From an uncultured Tropicimonas sp. (GTDB taxonomy: Bacteria; Pseudomonadota; Alphaproteobacteria; Rhodobacterales; Rhodobacteraceae): a stretch of 64,000 nucleotides of DNA. Position numbers and translations under genes: made by a program. Location: positions 16,642 to 80,641 of the forward strand of contig CANMIP010000030.1 of NCBI GenBank assembly GCA_947497945.1. Direction: 5' to 3'. Shown here in pieces: positions 7,749 through 16,652 of the stretch. Within the stretch, counting starts at the first letter, position 1. Every line of letters starts with the position of its first letter. The notes beneath the pieces were generated by a model. That model did no database searches. It had not been told where the DNA came from and saw only the letters and a program-made list of their open reading frames with translations.

Positions 7749-10169
7749 ATGCAAGAGCCCCTGAGCCAATCCTATCCCGTGCTGCCGCTGCGCGACATCG
7801 TGGTGTTCCCACACATGATCGTCCCGCTCTTCGTCGGCCGGGACAAGTCGGTCCGCGCCCTCGAGGAGGTGATGCAGGACGACAAGCAGATCCTTCTGGC
7901 CAGCCAGATCGATCCGGCCGAAGACGATCCCGAATCCGACGGCATCTACCGGGCCGGCGTGCTTGCCAACGTGCTGCAACTGCTGAAGCTTCCCGACGGC
8001 ACGGTGAAGGTGCTCGTCGAGGGCATCCGCCGTGTGCGGATCGTCGAATATCTCGAGAATGAGGATTTCTTCGAGGCCAATGCGGAATTCCTGTCGGAGA
8101 TGCCGGGCGACCAGGAGACGGTTGAAGCCCTGATCCGTTCGGTCGGGGACGAGTTCGAACGCTATTCGAAGATCAAGAAGAACATCCCCGAAGAGGCGCT
8201 GGCCGCAGTAGCCGAATCTCGCGAGGCGGCCAAGTTGGCCGATCTCGTGTCGGGCCATCTGGGCCTGGAAGTCGCGCAGAAGCAGGAGCTCCTGGAGACG
8301 CTCTCGGTCGCCGAGAGGCTGGAGAAGGTCTATGGCCTGATGCAGGGCGAGATGTCGGTCCTGCAGGTCGAGAAGAAGATCAAGACGCGCGTGAAGTCGC
8401 AAATGGAGCGGACGCAGCGCGAGTATTATCTCAACGAGCAGATGAAGGCGATCCAGAAGGAACTCGGCGACGGCGAAGAGGGTCAGAACGAGATTGCCGA
8501 GCTCGAGGCGAAGATCGCCGAAACCAAGCTCAGCAAGGAAGCTCGCGAGAAGGCCGAGGGCGAGCTGAAAAAGCTCAAGAACATGAGCCCCATGTCGGCC
8601 GAAGCCACCGTCGTGCGCAACTATCTCGACTGGATGCTGTCGATCCCCTGGGGCACGAAATCCCGGATGAAGAAGGATCTGAACCGGGCCCAGAAGGTGC
8701 TCGACGACGACCATTACAGCCTCGAGAAGGTCAAGGAGCGGATTGTCGAGTATCTCGCGGTGCAGCAGCGCTCCGCAAAGCTCAAAGGGCCGATCCTGTG
8801 CCTTGTCGGCCCGCCGGGCGTCGGCAAGACGAGCCTCGGCAAGTCGGTTGCCAATGCCACCGGGCGTGAGTTCATCCGTATCAGCCTTGGCGGCGTGCGC
8901 GACGAGAGCGAGATCCGTGGCCACCGTCGGACCTATATCGGCTCGATGCCGGGCAAGATCATCCAGGCGCTGAAGAAGGCCAAGACCACCAATCCTCTCA
9001 TCCTGCTCGATGAAATCGACAAGATGGGACAGGATTTCCGTGGCGATCCGTCCAGCGCCATGCTCGAAGTGCTCGATCCGGAGCAGAACGCGACCTTTGT
9101 CGATCACTACATGGAGGTGGAATACGACCTCTCCAACGTGATGTTCCTGACCACGGCCAACAGCTACAACATGCCGGGGCCGCTGCTCGACCGGATGGAG
9201 ATCATCACGCTGGCCGGCTACACCGAGGACGAGAAGCGCGAAATTGCGCGGCGGCATCTCATCGCCAAGCAGATGAAAAACCACGGCCTCAAGGCCAAGG
9301 AGTTCGATCTGACCGACGAGGCGCTGACCGAGATCATCCGGACCTATACCCGGGAAGCCGGGGTACGGAACCTGGAGCGCGAGATCGCCAAGCTGGCCCG
9401 GAAGTCGATCACGAAGATCGTCAAGAAGGAGGCTGAGTCCGTCACCGTCAAGCCCGAGGATCTGGAAGGCTTCCTCGGCGTGAAGCGGTTCCGCTACGGT
9501 CTGGCCGAGAAGGAAGACCAGGTGGGCGTCGTGACCGGCCTGGCCTGGACCTCTGTCGGCGGCGACCTGCTCTCCATCGAGGCGCTCAAGCTGCCCGGCA
9601 AGGGTCGGATGAAGACGACCGGCAAGCTGGGCGACGTGATGAAGGAATCGATCGACGCGGCCAACAGCTTCGTGCGGTCCATCGCGCCGGAGATCGGGGT
9701 GAAGCCACCGAATTTCGACCACCTGGACATCCATGTCCACGTGCCGGAAGGGGCGACGCCGAAAGATGGCCCGTCCGCGGGCGTGGCCATGGTGACGTCC
9801 ATCGTCTCCGTGCTCACGCGAATTCCGGTGCGAAAGGACATCGCCATGACGGGCGAAGTGACCCTTCGTGGCAATGTGCTGGCGATTGGCGGCCTCAAGG
9901 AGAAGCTTCTCGCGGCGCTTCGGGGCGGTATCAAGACGGTCCTGATCCCGGAAGAGAACGAAAAGGATCTCCCCGAGATTCCGGACAATGTGAAAGAAGG
10001 CCTTGAGATCATTCCGATGGCCCATGTTCGCGATGTTCTGAAGATCGCCCTGACCGAGGTGCCGGAACCCATCGAATGGGATGAGGCGGCGGAGGAGGCA
10101 GCCCTGGCAGCGGCCAAGGGTTCAAGCTCCTCCGAGGAATCGCTTTCCACGGCTCCGACCGCGCATTGA
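7749..10169 (+). CDS. lon: ATP-dependent endopeptidase La (Lon)
   Basis: Lon degrades misfolded and regulatory proteins in the cytosol. The 806-residue protein has an N-terminal LON substrate-binding domain (about 10-205), a coiled linker, an AAA+ domain with Walker A GPPGVGKT at 354-361, and the C-terminal protease domain. The catalytic dyad is Ser676 (GPSAGVAMV) and Lys719 ([10 protein letters not shown]), with the same 43-residue spacing as in Escherichia coli Lon. The C-terminal tail is acidic, Ser-rich and variable. A strong terminator follows. In many relatives a gene for the HU histone-like protein lies next to lon; here the space downstream is empty up to the tRNA. Confidence 0.97.
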   Translation: MQEPLSQSYPVLPLRDIVVFPHMIVPLFVGRDKSVRALEEVMQDDKQILLASQIDPAEDDPESDGIYRAGVLANVLQLLKLPDGTVKVLVEGIRRVRIVEYLENEDFFEANAEFLSEMPGDQETVEALIRSVGDEFERYSKIKKNIPEEALAAVAESREAAKLADLVSGHLGLEVAQKQELLETLSVAERLEKVYGLMQGEMSVLQVEKKIKTRVKSQMERTQREYYLNEQMKAIQKELGDGEEGQNEIAELEAKIAETKLSKEAREKAEGELKKLKNMSPMSAEATVVRNYLDWMLSIPWGTKSRMKKDLNRAQKVLDDDHYSLEKVKERIVEYLAVQQRSAKLKGPILCLVGPPGVGKTSLGKSVANATGREFIRISLGGVRDESEIRGHRRTYIGSMPGKIIQALKKAKTTNPLILLDEIDKMGQDFRGDPSSAMLEVLDPEQNATFVDHYMEVEYDLSNVMFLTTANSYNMPGPLLDRMEIITLAGYTEDEKREIARRHLIAKQMKNHGLKAKEFDLTDEALTEIIRTYTREAGVRNLEREIAKLARKSITKIVKKEAESVTVKPEDLEGFLGVKRFRYGLAEKEDQVGVVTGLAWTSVGGDLLSIEALKLPGKGRMKTTGKLGDVMKESIDAANSFVRSIAPEIGVKPPNFDHLDIHVHVPEGATPKDGPSAGVAMVTSIVSVLTRIPVRKDIAMTGEVTLRGNVLAIGGLKEKLLAALRGGIKTVLIPEENEKDLPEIPDNVKEGLEIIPMAHVRDVLKIALTEVPEPIEWDEAAEEAALAAAKGSSSSEESLSTAPTAH

Positions 10170-10243
10170 TCGATCATGGCAGGTGAACAGACGGACACCT
10201 GAAGCGTGATACAGCCCGACAGCAGGGGCGCCAGAAACAAGAG

Positions 10244-10272
10244 CCTGCCGCGAATGTCGCGGCAGGTTTTTT
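10244..10272 (+). terminator. Intrinsic terminator after lon
   Basis: A perfect 10-bp stem (CCTGCCGCGA with TCGCGGCAGG), 3-nt loop and six T residues, 74 bases after the lon stop. This is a textbook rho-independent terminator. Confidence 0.92.
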
Positions 10273-10742
10273 GTAATTCGAGCCTGAAACAAGCTTCGAC
10301 GACTCAGGCGGACTCTGGAATCGTCACCCGGCGGTTCTGGAATGCCATTGTGTTCTCCGTCTCGGACCTTGCGTGCGGGCCATTTCGGAGGCGCATCAGG
10401 ACCGGCTCGGCCTGACGACACTCGTTCTTTCGGACGTGCAACCAAAGCGCCCGAGACGGAGCAATCCACCGTCAGAAAGCCGCGGTGCGGCCGGTTGACA
10501 AGCCTTTTGAGAAACTCCCGCGCGGTTTGCGCGCGCCCCTGCGACCTGCAACCGAGCCCATATCCGGGCGCGCACTGGATCAGTTTCGATCACGATGCAA
10601 CGCATCGCTGGTAGAAAACATACTTCGCATGGCGGCGCGTCGTCGATGCTGCGGATGCCAAAGTTCGCTCGGCAAAGCCATGGCATATGTTCCCCCTCGA
10701 AGGAGGAAACAAGGCAATCATCGATTAGCGCTACAGAGCCCC
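10273..10742. other. Gene-less interval between lon and tRNA-Val
   Basis: No reading frame here has a ribosome binding site or recognisable product. It holds a perfect 11-bp inverted repeat, CTCCGTCTCGG at 10355-10365 and CCGAGACGGAG at 10451-10461, with 85 bases between, and a small imperfect hairpin around 10397-10416. I see no RNA gene or mobile-element relic. Confidence 0.55.
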
Positions 10743-10771
10743 TTGCAGGCGCGGCCTCGGAACGGTAATAG
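10743..10771 (+). promoter_or_regulatory. Sigma-70 promoter of tRNA-Val
   Basis: TTGCAG at 10743-10748 and TAATAG at 10766-10771 are separated by exactly 17 bp. The -10 box ends 10 bases before the first base of the tRNA, which is the expected geometry for a stable-RNA promoter. Confidence 0.65.
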
Positions 10772-10781
10772 GCGCTTCACC

Positions 10782-10856
10782 GGGTGATTAGCTCAGTGGT
10801 AGAGCGCTTCGTTCACATCGAAGATGTCGGGGGTTCAAATCCCTCATCACCCACCA
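10782..10856 (+). tRNA. tRNA-Val (CAC)
   Basis: A 75-nt tRNA including an encoded 3' CCA. The 7-bp acceptor stem GGGTGAT pairs with ATCACCC, followed by discriminator A. The D arm has AGCTCAGTGGTAGAGC. The anticodon stem CTTCG/CGAAG closes loop TTCACAT with anticodon CAC at 10814-10816, reading GTG valine codons. The T arm holds TTCAAAT with one G-T pair in the stem. Confidence 0.97.
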
Positions 10857-11000
10857 TTCACCTCTCCCACACGCCTGCGGTTCCACCCCTTTTCCCTTTC
10901 GGAACGGCGATAGCCGGAAATTGGCTCCTTGCTGACTTTCGCCAGGACTCGCTCCGGAGCTTACCCAAGCAGCGACAAGACCACTCTGCTCCGGGGCTCT

Positions 11001-12575
11001 TCAGGCGCTCGCGATCACTGCGTCTGAAAGATCGCCCAGGTCTCGCCCGTCAAGCCGCCCGGAGCGGAGCAACTCCGCAATCCGTTCTCCCGGTAGCGGA
11101 CGCTCGAAAAGAAAACCTTGTCCAAGATCGCAATTGAGATTGGCCAGCATCTTGTAGGTGTCCTCGGTCTCGATGCCCTCCGCCGTCACACTCAGCTCAA
11201 GTGATTCCGCGAGCGAAATGATCCCGGCAACGATCTTGGCTTTCTGGGCATCCTCGGTGACCTGGGTCACGAAACTCCGGTCAATCTTGAGTTTGTCAAA
11301 GGGCAGCCGGGAGAGCGTTGCCAGACTGGAAAAACCGGTGCCGAAATCATCAAGCGAAATCCGGATGCCCAGCCATCTCAACCGCTCGATCGTTTCGCGC
11401 GCATAGTCGAGATCCTCGATGACCGCGGTCTCCGTGATCTCGATCTCCAGTCGCTCTGGCGGGAAAGCTGTTTCGCGCAGCACCGAAGAGATCGTCTCCG
11501 CCAACTCGCTGTCTCGGAACTGACGCGGCGACAGATTGAACGAAATCGACAGATGCGCCGGCCAGACCTTGGCTTGCTCACAAGCCTGGCGCAAGACGAG
11601 CCAGCTTATGGCGTTGATCTGGCCAGTGTCCTCGGCAAGCGCAATGAAACGTGTCGGCGGGATCTGACCAAGTTTTTCGTGGTGCCATCGCGCAAGGACT
11701 TCGAACCCGACCAGACGCCGATTGCCAATGTCCACGATTGGCTGGAAAAAGGGAACGATCTGCTCCGCCTCGATTGCTTCGGTCAGCTCGACTTCAAGCT
11801 CCGCGGCTTCCCGAAGCTTCTCTCCCAGATCGTCGTCAAAGAAATTCAGCCGCCCTCGGCCCTCGCGCTTGGCCCGGTACATCGCCTGATCCGCGTGCCG
11901 AAAGAGCTGATCTTCATTCAACCCTTCGCTCCAGACCGCGATCCCGATACTCGTACCGACGGCCAATTCGCCCTCGCCGACAGGAAACTTGATTTCCATC
12001 GCCGACATAATCCGGCGAGCGAGCCCGATCGCCTCGTCCAGCCCGTCATTCTCCCGGACAACAATGGCAAACTCGTCGCCTCCGAGACGCACCGGAACCT
12101 GGTCGGTCTTGCATACGTTTTTCAGTCGACTCGCGACGTCCTGAAGAATGCGGTCGCCGACATCATGCCCTCGCAGGTCATTGATCGGTTTGAAGCGGTC
12201 AAGATCCAGCAGGACGATTGCCAGCGAGCCACCCGTCTGCCGCGAAGCCTGGATGAATTTACGTACCACCTCGGCCATCACTCGACGATTGTTCAACCCT
12301 GTCAGCGCGTCGTGGCGCGAGATATGCTTGGCGCGCTCCTCGGCCGCGCCGCGAGCTTTGAGGCTCCGCGTCAGGCGTCGGTTCCTTTCGTACAGAAGCG
12401 CCGGCAGGATGCATCCGAGTATCATGAGAAAGCTGAAGACCTCGTCGAGATCCCAGTCCTCATGCTCCCGGCTAAACTCGTGGAGGCCCTCGAAAAGCTC
12501 GATCTCCGCAGCGACAAGCCAGATGCAGCCCAGAAAAGCCGGCCAAACAAGAATCCGCAGCACCCAAGGCGTCAC
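11001..12575 (-). CDS. Membrane-bound GGDEF/EAL cyclic-di-GMP signalling protein
   Basis: A 524-residue hybrid enzyme. Two membrane helices at about residues 5-24 and 45-62 have no recognisable sensor domain between them. The GGDEF domain has an intact GGDEF at 165-169, so diguanylate cyclase activity is possible. The product-inhibition site RxxD reads CKTD, so the Arg is lost. The EAL domain from about 270 has EVL instead of EAL at 292-294 but keeps the residues around the metal site (SFNLSPRQF, EITET, DDFGTGFSS, KIDRSF, EGIET), so phosphodiesterase activity is also plausible. It stands alone on the minus strand. What signal it responds to is unknown. Confidence 0.9.
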   Translation of the reverse strand: MTPWVLRILVWPAFLGCIWLVAAEIELFEGLHEFSREHEDWDLDEVFSFLMILGCILPALLYERNRRLTRSLKARGAAEERAKHISRHDALTGLNNRRVMAEVVRKFIQASRQTGGSLAIVLLDLDRFKPINDLRGHDVGDRILQDVASRLKNVCKTDQVPVRLGGDEFAIVVRENDGLDEAIGLARRIMSAMEIKFPVGEGELAVGTSIGIAVWSEGLNEDQLFRHADQAMYRAKREGRGRLNFFDDDLGEKLREAAELEVELTEAIEAEQIVPFFQPIVDIGNRRLVGFEVLARWHHEKLGQIPPTRFIALAEDTGQINAISWLVLRQACEQAKVWPAHLSISFNLSPRQFRDSELAETISSVLRETAFPPERLEIEITETAVIEDLDYARETIERLRWLGIRISLDDFGTGFSSLATLSRLPFDKLKIDRSFVTQVTEDAQKAKIVAGIISLAESLELSVTAEGIETEDTYKMLANLNCDLGQGFLFERPLPGERIAELLRSGRLDGRDLGDLSDAVIASA

Positions 12576-12774
12576 AATCCGATCTCCGAGATGTCATTCA
12601 CCCCGACCTTGAGCAGCAAAACCTAACCAAAAGGCTAATTTTCTTGGGGAATTTGCCAAGAATTCCGCAGAGACCCTCGAGATGCCCCGCAAACGGACCG
12701 GGGCAAGCCTCTGGACCCAGCCCCATCCTTTCCTTATATAAACTCTCGACATTCTTATCAGAACCGGGCACCCG

Positions 12775-13134
12775 ATGAACTCCGACACACCCATGGAGGG
12801 CGAACCGCTTATCCGTCCCTCCTCCACCGAACACCCGCTTCACGACAGCATTGTCGAGGCCTGCCGCACGGTTTTCGACCCCGAGATCCCGGTCAATATC
12901 TATGATCTTGGCCTGATCTATACCATTGCGATCAATGAAGAATCCGAAGTCCGGGTCATCATGACACTGACCGCTCCGGGCTGCCCTGTCGCCGGCGACA
13001 TGCCGGGATGGGTCGCCGAGGCGATCGAGCCTCTGGCGGGCGTCAAGCAGGTGGATGTCGAGCTGACCTGGGAGCCGCCCTGGGGCATGGAGATGATGTC
13101 CGACGAAGCCCGGCTCGAACTGGGTTTCATGTGA
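12775..13134 (+). CDS. SufT-like MIP18/DUF59 iron-sulfur assembly protein
   Basis: A 119-residue DUF59 protein with the family motif DPEIPVNIYDLGLIY at about residues 36-50 and the conserved Cys in TAPGCPVAGDMP. Members such as SufT help mature Fe-S proteins in the cytosol. The C-terminal WEPPWGMEMMSDEARLELG is also typical of this group. The start ATG at 12775 lacks a strong Shine-Dalgarno site. A SufA/IscA-type gene follows after 61 bases, supporting a role in Fe-S cluster delivery. The main sufBCDS genes are not in the window. The PaaD subgroup is an alternative, but there is no phenylacetate gene nearby. Confidence 0.87.
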   Translation: MNSDTPMEGEPLIRPSSTEHPLHDSIVEACRTVFDPEIPVNIYDLGLIYTIAINEESEVRVIMTLTAPGCPVAGDMPGWVAEAIEPLAGVKQVDVELTWEPPWGMEMMSDEARLELGFM

Positions 13135-13195
13135 CATCTTGAGCGCGCGCCCCCGCGTCCCTAGGTTAACAGTGCACAGGACAAGGACCACGGAA

Positions 13196-13564
13196 ATGTT
13201 CTCCATTCCCGGCAAACAGGCCGTCACGCTGACGCCCCGCGCCGCCGCGCATATTGTCAAGCTGATGGCCCGCGAAGGCCATCAGGGGCTCAAGCTTGGC
13301 GTGAAAAAGGGCGGTTGCGCGGGTATGGAATACACGCTCGATTTCTCCGACCAGATCGACCCGCATGACGAGGTCATCGAGCAGGACGGCGCGCGGGTGA
13401 TGATCGCGCCGATGGCGCAGATGTTCCTCTTCGGAACCGAGATCGACTACGAGACCTCGCTGCTCGAAGCGGGCTTCAAGTTCCGCAATCCGAATGTCTC
13501 CGAAGCCTGTGGCTGCGGGGAATCGATCAAGTTCGACGAGAGCCTCGGCGCGCCGGAGACCTGA
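13196..13564 (+). CDS. A-type iron-sulfur carrier (SufA/IscA/HesB family)
   Basis: A 122-residue A-type carrier that holds and hands over Fe-S clusters. The three cluster-ligand cysteines are present: Cys41 (KGGCAGMEY), Cys105 and Cys107 (ACGCGES). I chose the ATG at 13196 because AAGGA lies upstream and the protein then has the family's normal length. It follows the SufT-like gene on the same strand, probably co-transcribed. SufA, IscA and ErpA cannot be told apart confidently here. Confidence 0.9.
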   Translation: MFSIPGKQAVTLTPRAAAHIVKLMAREGHQGLKLGVKKGGCAGMEYTLDFSDQIDPHDEVIEQDGARVMIAPMAQMFLFGTEIDYETSLLEAGFKFRNPNVSEACGCGESIKFDESLGAPET

Positions 13565-13794
13565 GCCCTGCGCCGTCCGAACAGCACTGCGCGCAGCCGC
13601 AAGCGCGCACGACGCCGTTCCCATTTCTTCCGACTCCGAATCCGCGCCTGGATCAACTCGGCCTCGCTGCGGCACGTTTCGCTCAGGTAGTTGAGGTTTT
13701 CGTCGAGTTCCTCGAAGCGCGCCAGCCTGATCCTGCGGCCGCCGATCAACGCGCGAAGATTGCCGTCGCAATTGTGCAAGGGGGAATGTGCCAT
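13447..13794 (-). CDS. Small Arg-rich hypothetical protein, antisense overlap with the sufA-like gene
   Basis: A possible 115-residue protein with a helical N-terminal half (LARFEELDENLNYLSE) and a very basic middle (RSRKKWERRRARLRLR). I do not recognise it. In favour: AAAGG lies upstream of the ATG at 13794 and the frame fills an otherwise empty interval. Against: its last 118 bases run antisense through the sufA-like gene, so the C-terminal part may be read-through of a shorter protein or chance. A further in-frame ATG at 13809 lies inside an inverted repeat shared with the LysR start. Confidence 0.35.
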   Translation of the reverse strand: MAHSPLHNCDGNLRALIGGRRIRLARFEELDENLNYLSETCRSEAELIQARIRSRKKWERRRARLRLRAVLFGRRRAQVSGAPRLSSNLIDSPQPQASETFGLRNLKPASSSEVS

Positions 13795-13802
13795 GGGACA
13801 CC

Positions 13803-13892
13803 TTTTCATTTTTGAGAAGCACGCCTAGGCTAGCCCGCAGAAACAGGCAATATCAGCCGCTATTCCCGCAATTCGGCTTTCAAAAATGAAAA
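13803..13892. repeat. 13-bp perfect inverted repeat spanning a divergent intergenic region
   Basis: TTTTCATTTTTGA at 13803-13815 is repeated in reverse complement, TCAAAAATGAAAA, at 13880-13892. The centre is 64 bases long. The right arm contains the LysR start codon (13886) and the left arm contains a minus-strand ATG (13809). The placement resembles a pair of operators for an autoregulated divergent promoter. Confidence 0.6.
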
Positions 13893-14734
13893 CAGAACTC
13901 CCGCTGGACGACCTCGCCCTCTTCCTGAAAGTGGCCGAAAGCGGCTCGCTCTCGGCGGCGGCCGCGCAGAGTGACGTCAGTGTTCCGACAATGGGCCGCA
14001 AGATGAGCCGCCTTGAGACCACGCTCGGACGCCGGCTGTTTCAACGCGGACCGAACGGCTACGCGCTCACCAGTGACGGCCGTGACCTGGCCGAACAGGC
14101 GCTGCCGCTGAAATCGGCGGCCGTCCGGATCGATCGCTGGCGGGAGAAGGGCAACAGCGTGGCGCGCGTGCGGATCACGGCCGGTGTCTGGACCTCGCGC
14201 TTCATTGCCCGCAACATCCGCCGCATCTGGTCGGAGGACGCCAACTGGGTGCCGGACCTGCTCGCCTCCAACTTGCCCGTAGACCTTGCCCGGCGCCAGG
14301 CGGATATCGGCATCCGCAACAAGCGCCCCACGCATGAATGGCTCGCAGGCCGCCGCACCAGCCGGATCGAGAGCGCCGAATATGGCCTGTCGGAGCAGGT
14401 GACGGGCTTCATTGCGCTGCCGCATGATGACCCCTCGACCCCCTCCGCGCGCTGGATTCGCGACAACCGCGCCGACCGGATCGTCATGCTCGCAAGCGAC
14501 ACGCGGCTGGCGATCGACCTGGCCTATGAAGGCATCGGCCGGGTCGTCCTCCCCTGTTTCGCCGGCGATGCCGAGCCGCGTCTCAAGCGCCTCTCGCCAC
14601 CGATCGAGGGTCTGGGCCATGACCAGTGGCTTGTGGCGCATCACGATGCCCGGCACGATCCGCCGGTCCGGGCCGCGCTCGACGCGCTGGCCAGCCTGTT
14701 CACCGACAGCTCGCTGCGGGCGGACACGCTCTGA
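13886..14734 (+). CDS. LysR-family transcriptional regulator
   Basis: A 282-residue LysR-type regulator. The winged helix-turn-helix is at residues 6-65 (LALFLKVAESGSLSAAAAQ, then MSRLETTLGRRLFQR). The effector-binding domain from about 90 is shorter than average. The start ATG has no clear Shine-Dalgarno site and lies within a 13-bp inverted repeat, which could be a self-operator. The target is unknown: the divergent neighbour is an unrecognised small protein and the downstream tpiA has its own ribosome site 105 bases away. Confidence 0.88.
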   Translation: MKTELPLDDLALFLKVAESGSLSAAAAQSDVSVPTMGRKMSRLETTLGRRLFQRGPNGYALTSDGRDLAEQALPLKSAAVRIDRWREKGNSVARVRITAGVWTSRFIARNIRRIWSEDANWVPDLLASNLPVDLARRQADIGIRNKRPTHEWLAGRRTSRIESAEYGLSEQVTGFIALPHDDPSTPSARWIRDNRADRIVMLASDTRLAIDLAYEGIGRVVLPCFAGDAEPRLKRLSPPIEGLGHDQWLVAHHDARHDPPVRAALDALASLFTDSSLRADTL

Positions 14735-14839
14735 TCCAGGCCCAAAGGCATCAATCGGCCGCAACCCGCGCCCCTTGACGCGCCAGACCAGCGGCGTCAA
14801 TCAGGCGCCAACCCGAATGCCCAATTGGAGGTATACCCC

Positions 14840-15589
14840 ATGGCGCAGAAACTTGCCGCCGGCAACTGGAAGATGAATGGCACCGAGGCCGCCCTGGCCG
14901 AGATCGACGCGATGCTCGCCGCCTATCCCGATCCGGGCTGCGGCGTTCTGATCTGCCCGCCCGCAACCCTGCTCGAGCGCATGAGCAAGCGCATCGGCAC
15001 AGGCTCGATCGCCACCGGGTCGCAGGACTGCCACATGAACGAGAAAGGCGCCCATACCGGCGACATCTCCGCCGAGATGATCAAGGATGCCGGTGGTGCC
15101 TATGCGATCGTCGGCCACTCCGAGCGCCGCACCGACCATGGCGAGACCAACGAGATCGTCAACGCCAAGGCCTCTGCCGCCATCGGCGCCGGCCTCGTGG
15201 CCGTTGTCTGCATCGGCGAGACGCTGGAGCAGCGCGAAGCCGGCGAGACGCTGGCCCTCGTGAGCGACCAACTGGCCGGCTCGATCCCGGACAGCGCCAC
15301 CGGCGAGAACCTCGTCGTCGCCTATGAGCCGGTCTGGGCGATCGGCACCGGCCTGATCCCGACCATGGAACAGATCATCGAGGTCCATGACTTCATGCGC
15401 GCCCGCCTCGTCGAGCGTTTTGGCGCCGAGATCGGCAATGCCGTGTCGCTCCTCTACGGTGGCTCGGTGAAGCCCTCCAACGCCTCCGAGATCTTTGCCG
15501 TCGAGAACGTCAACGGCGCGCTCGTCGGCGGTGCCTCCCTGAAGGCCGCCGATTTCGGCGCCATCATCGACGCGCTGCAGAACGCCTGA
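14840..15589 (+). CDS. tpiA: Triosephosphate isomerase
   Basis: Interconverts dihydroxyacetone phosphate and glyceraldehyde 3-phosphate in glycolysis and gluconeogenesis. The 249-residue protein has Asn9 and Lys11 (GNWKMNG), His93 (VGHSERR) and the catalytic Glu163 in YEPVWAIGTG. The phosphate-binding LLYGGSV is near the C-terminus. I chose the ATG at 14840, which has TGGAGGT seven bases upstream, over an in-frame start five codons earlier. No other glycolytic gene is adjacent. Confidence 0.96.
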   Translation: MAQKLAAGNWKMNGTEAALAEIDAMLAAYPDPGCGVLICPPATLLERMSKRIGTGSIATGSQDCHMNEKGAHTGDISAEMIKDAGGAYAIVGHSERRTDHGETNEIVNAKASAAIGAGLVAVVCIGETLEQREAGETLALVSDQLAGSIPDSATGENLVVAYEPVWAIGTGLIPTMEQIIEVHDFMRARLVERFGAEIGNAVSLLYGGSVKPSNASEIFAVENVNGALVGGASLKAADFGAIIDALQNA

Positions 15590-15598
15590 TCCAGGCGC

Positions 15599-15631
15599 GG
15601 CGGCTTCGGGACATCACGGCTCGAAGCCGCC
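15599..15631 (+). terminator. Hairpin after tpiA
   Basis: A perfect 10-bp stem (GGCGGCTTCG with CGAAGCCGCC) with a 13-nt loop starts 10 bases after the tpiA stop. There is no T-run, so it is at best a weak terminator. The rest of the interval up to 15890 holds nothing I recognise. Confidence 0.4.
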
Positions 15632-15890
15632 CAACAGGCCACGCGAATGGCAGCACCCGTTGCCGCTCGCCCCGGCCGACAGGGCACCGGCTTCCGGCCC
15701 GGGACCAGCGGGCAAGGTCCCCCCTTGTGCCGGTTCCGACACGGTCCCTCCCCGCAAGCCGCCCATCAACGGCGCGACGACCGGCTGTGAAGAACCCCGA
15801 GCGGACGCTCCGTGTCCCAGACGCGTCACCTTTCCCGCATCCCGGGAACTCAACTTTCGCGCTTGCCGGAAAAGCACAGTGCGGACATAA

Positions 15891-16652
15891 ATGTGCTCCA
15901 TGAAGTCAGTCATCGAAACCGCCAGGGGCCTCTCAGCCTACGCGACGTTGTTTCTCGGCATCCCCTTCGCCAACGCCCGGGTCACAGTTGGGTCCAGCAG
16001 CAAGCAGGACGCGCGCGCGATCTATGTCCGCAAATGTCAACGGTTTCTCGACACCTGCCGCATCAAGGTAGAACTGGAAGGGGCACCGCCACCGTCGGGC
16101 CGCGGTTGCGTGATGTGCCACAACGAGTCCTCCTTTCCCGATCTGATGGCGTATATGGTGGGCGTTCTTGGCCATGCCGACCGGGTCACCGCCGCAGATC
16201 TGTACAAGTACCTCCCGTTTGCACGCGCGGCCTTCGCCCGGATTGATTTCGAGATGGTTCAGCGGGGAAACCGCGCCGCCACCGACAAGCTGATCGGCAA
16301 GGTGATCGAACGCATCCACGAAGGTGAGCGTGTCGCCTGGGCCGGAGAGGGCGGCCTTTCAGGCATCGACGGGATACGACGTTTCAAGGTTGGCGCCAGC
16401 CTGATTGCCATCCGCGCAGGTGTGCCGGTTGTGCCGATTGCCATTCATGGCGGTCATCACACGATGCCACTGAAATCGGTTCGCGCCCGCCCGGGCACAA
16501 TTCGGATTCGCTTTGGAAACCCGATCCCCACCACGGGCTTGAATGAGGAAGATGCCCGCGGCTTTGCCGATCGTCTCCAGACGTGTTTGTCGGCCATGTA
16601 TTCGGAACTCGGGAAACAGGCATCCACATGCGTTCCTGGACCTGGTGACTAG
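15891..16652 (+). CDS. PlsC-like acyltransferase-fold protein with altered catalytic motif
   Basis: A 253-residue protein of the lysophospholipid acyltransferase fold. Motif I, normally N-H-x-S-x-x-D, reads N-E-S-S-F-P-D at residues 78-84, so the catalytic His is Glu. A His is present two residues earlier at 77. Motif III reads AGEGGLSGIDGIRRFK at 151-166, keeping Glu-Gly but losing Thr-Arg. Motif IV VPVVPIAIHGG is good. The protein may be inactive, or may use the shifted His77. The start could be 15891 or the ATG at 15900; neither has a clear ribosome site. An iron-type ABC permease follows 446 bases later, with no evident link. Confidence 0.75.
   Translation: MCSMKSVIETARGLSAYATLFLGIPFANARVTVGSSSKQDARAIYVRKCQRFLDTCRIKVELEGAPPPSGRGCVMCHNESSFPDLMAYMVGVLGHADRVTAADLYKYLPFARAAFARIDFEMVQRGNRAATDKLIGKVIERIHEGERVAWAGEGGLSGIDGIRRFKVGASLIAIRAGVPVVPIAIHGGHHTMPLKSVRARPGTIRIRFGNPIPTTGLNEEDARGFADRLQTCLSAMYSELGKQASTCVPGPGD

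Noticed and set aside
7536..10025. An 829-codon minus-strand open frame opposite lon
   Set aside because: Antisense frame of lon with unlikely composition (runs of His, Arg, Leu, Gly) and no start signal.
10857..11000. Small gene after the tRNA
   Set aside because: The short frame running through the tRNA is due to lack of stops; no start signal or family match is visible.
12598..13260. A 220-codon minus-strand frame over the SufT-like gene
   Set aside because: The plus-strand DUF59 and A-type carrier genes have clear family motifs; the opposite frame has none.
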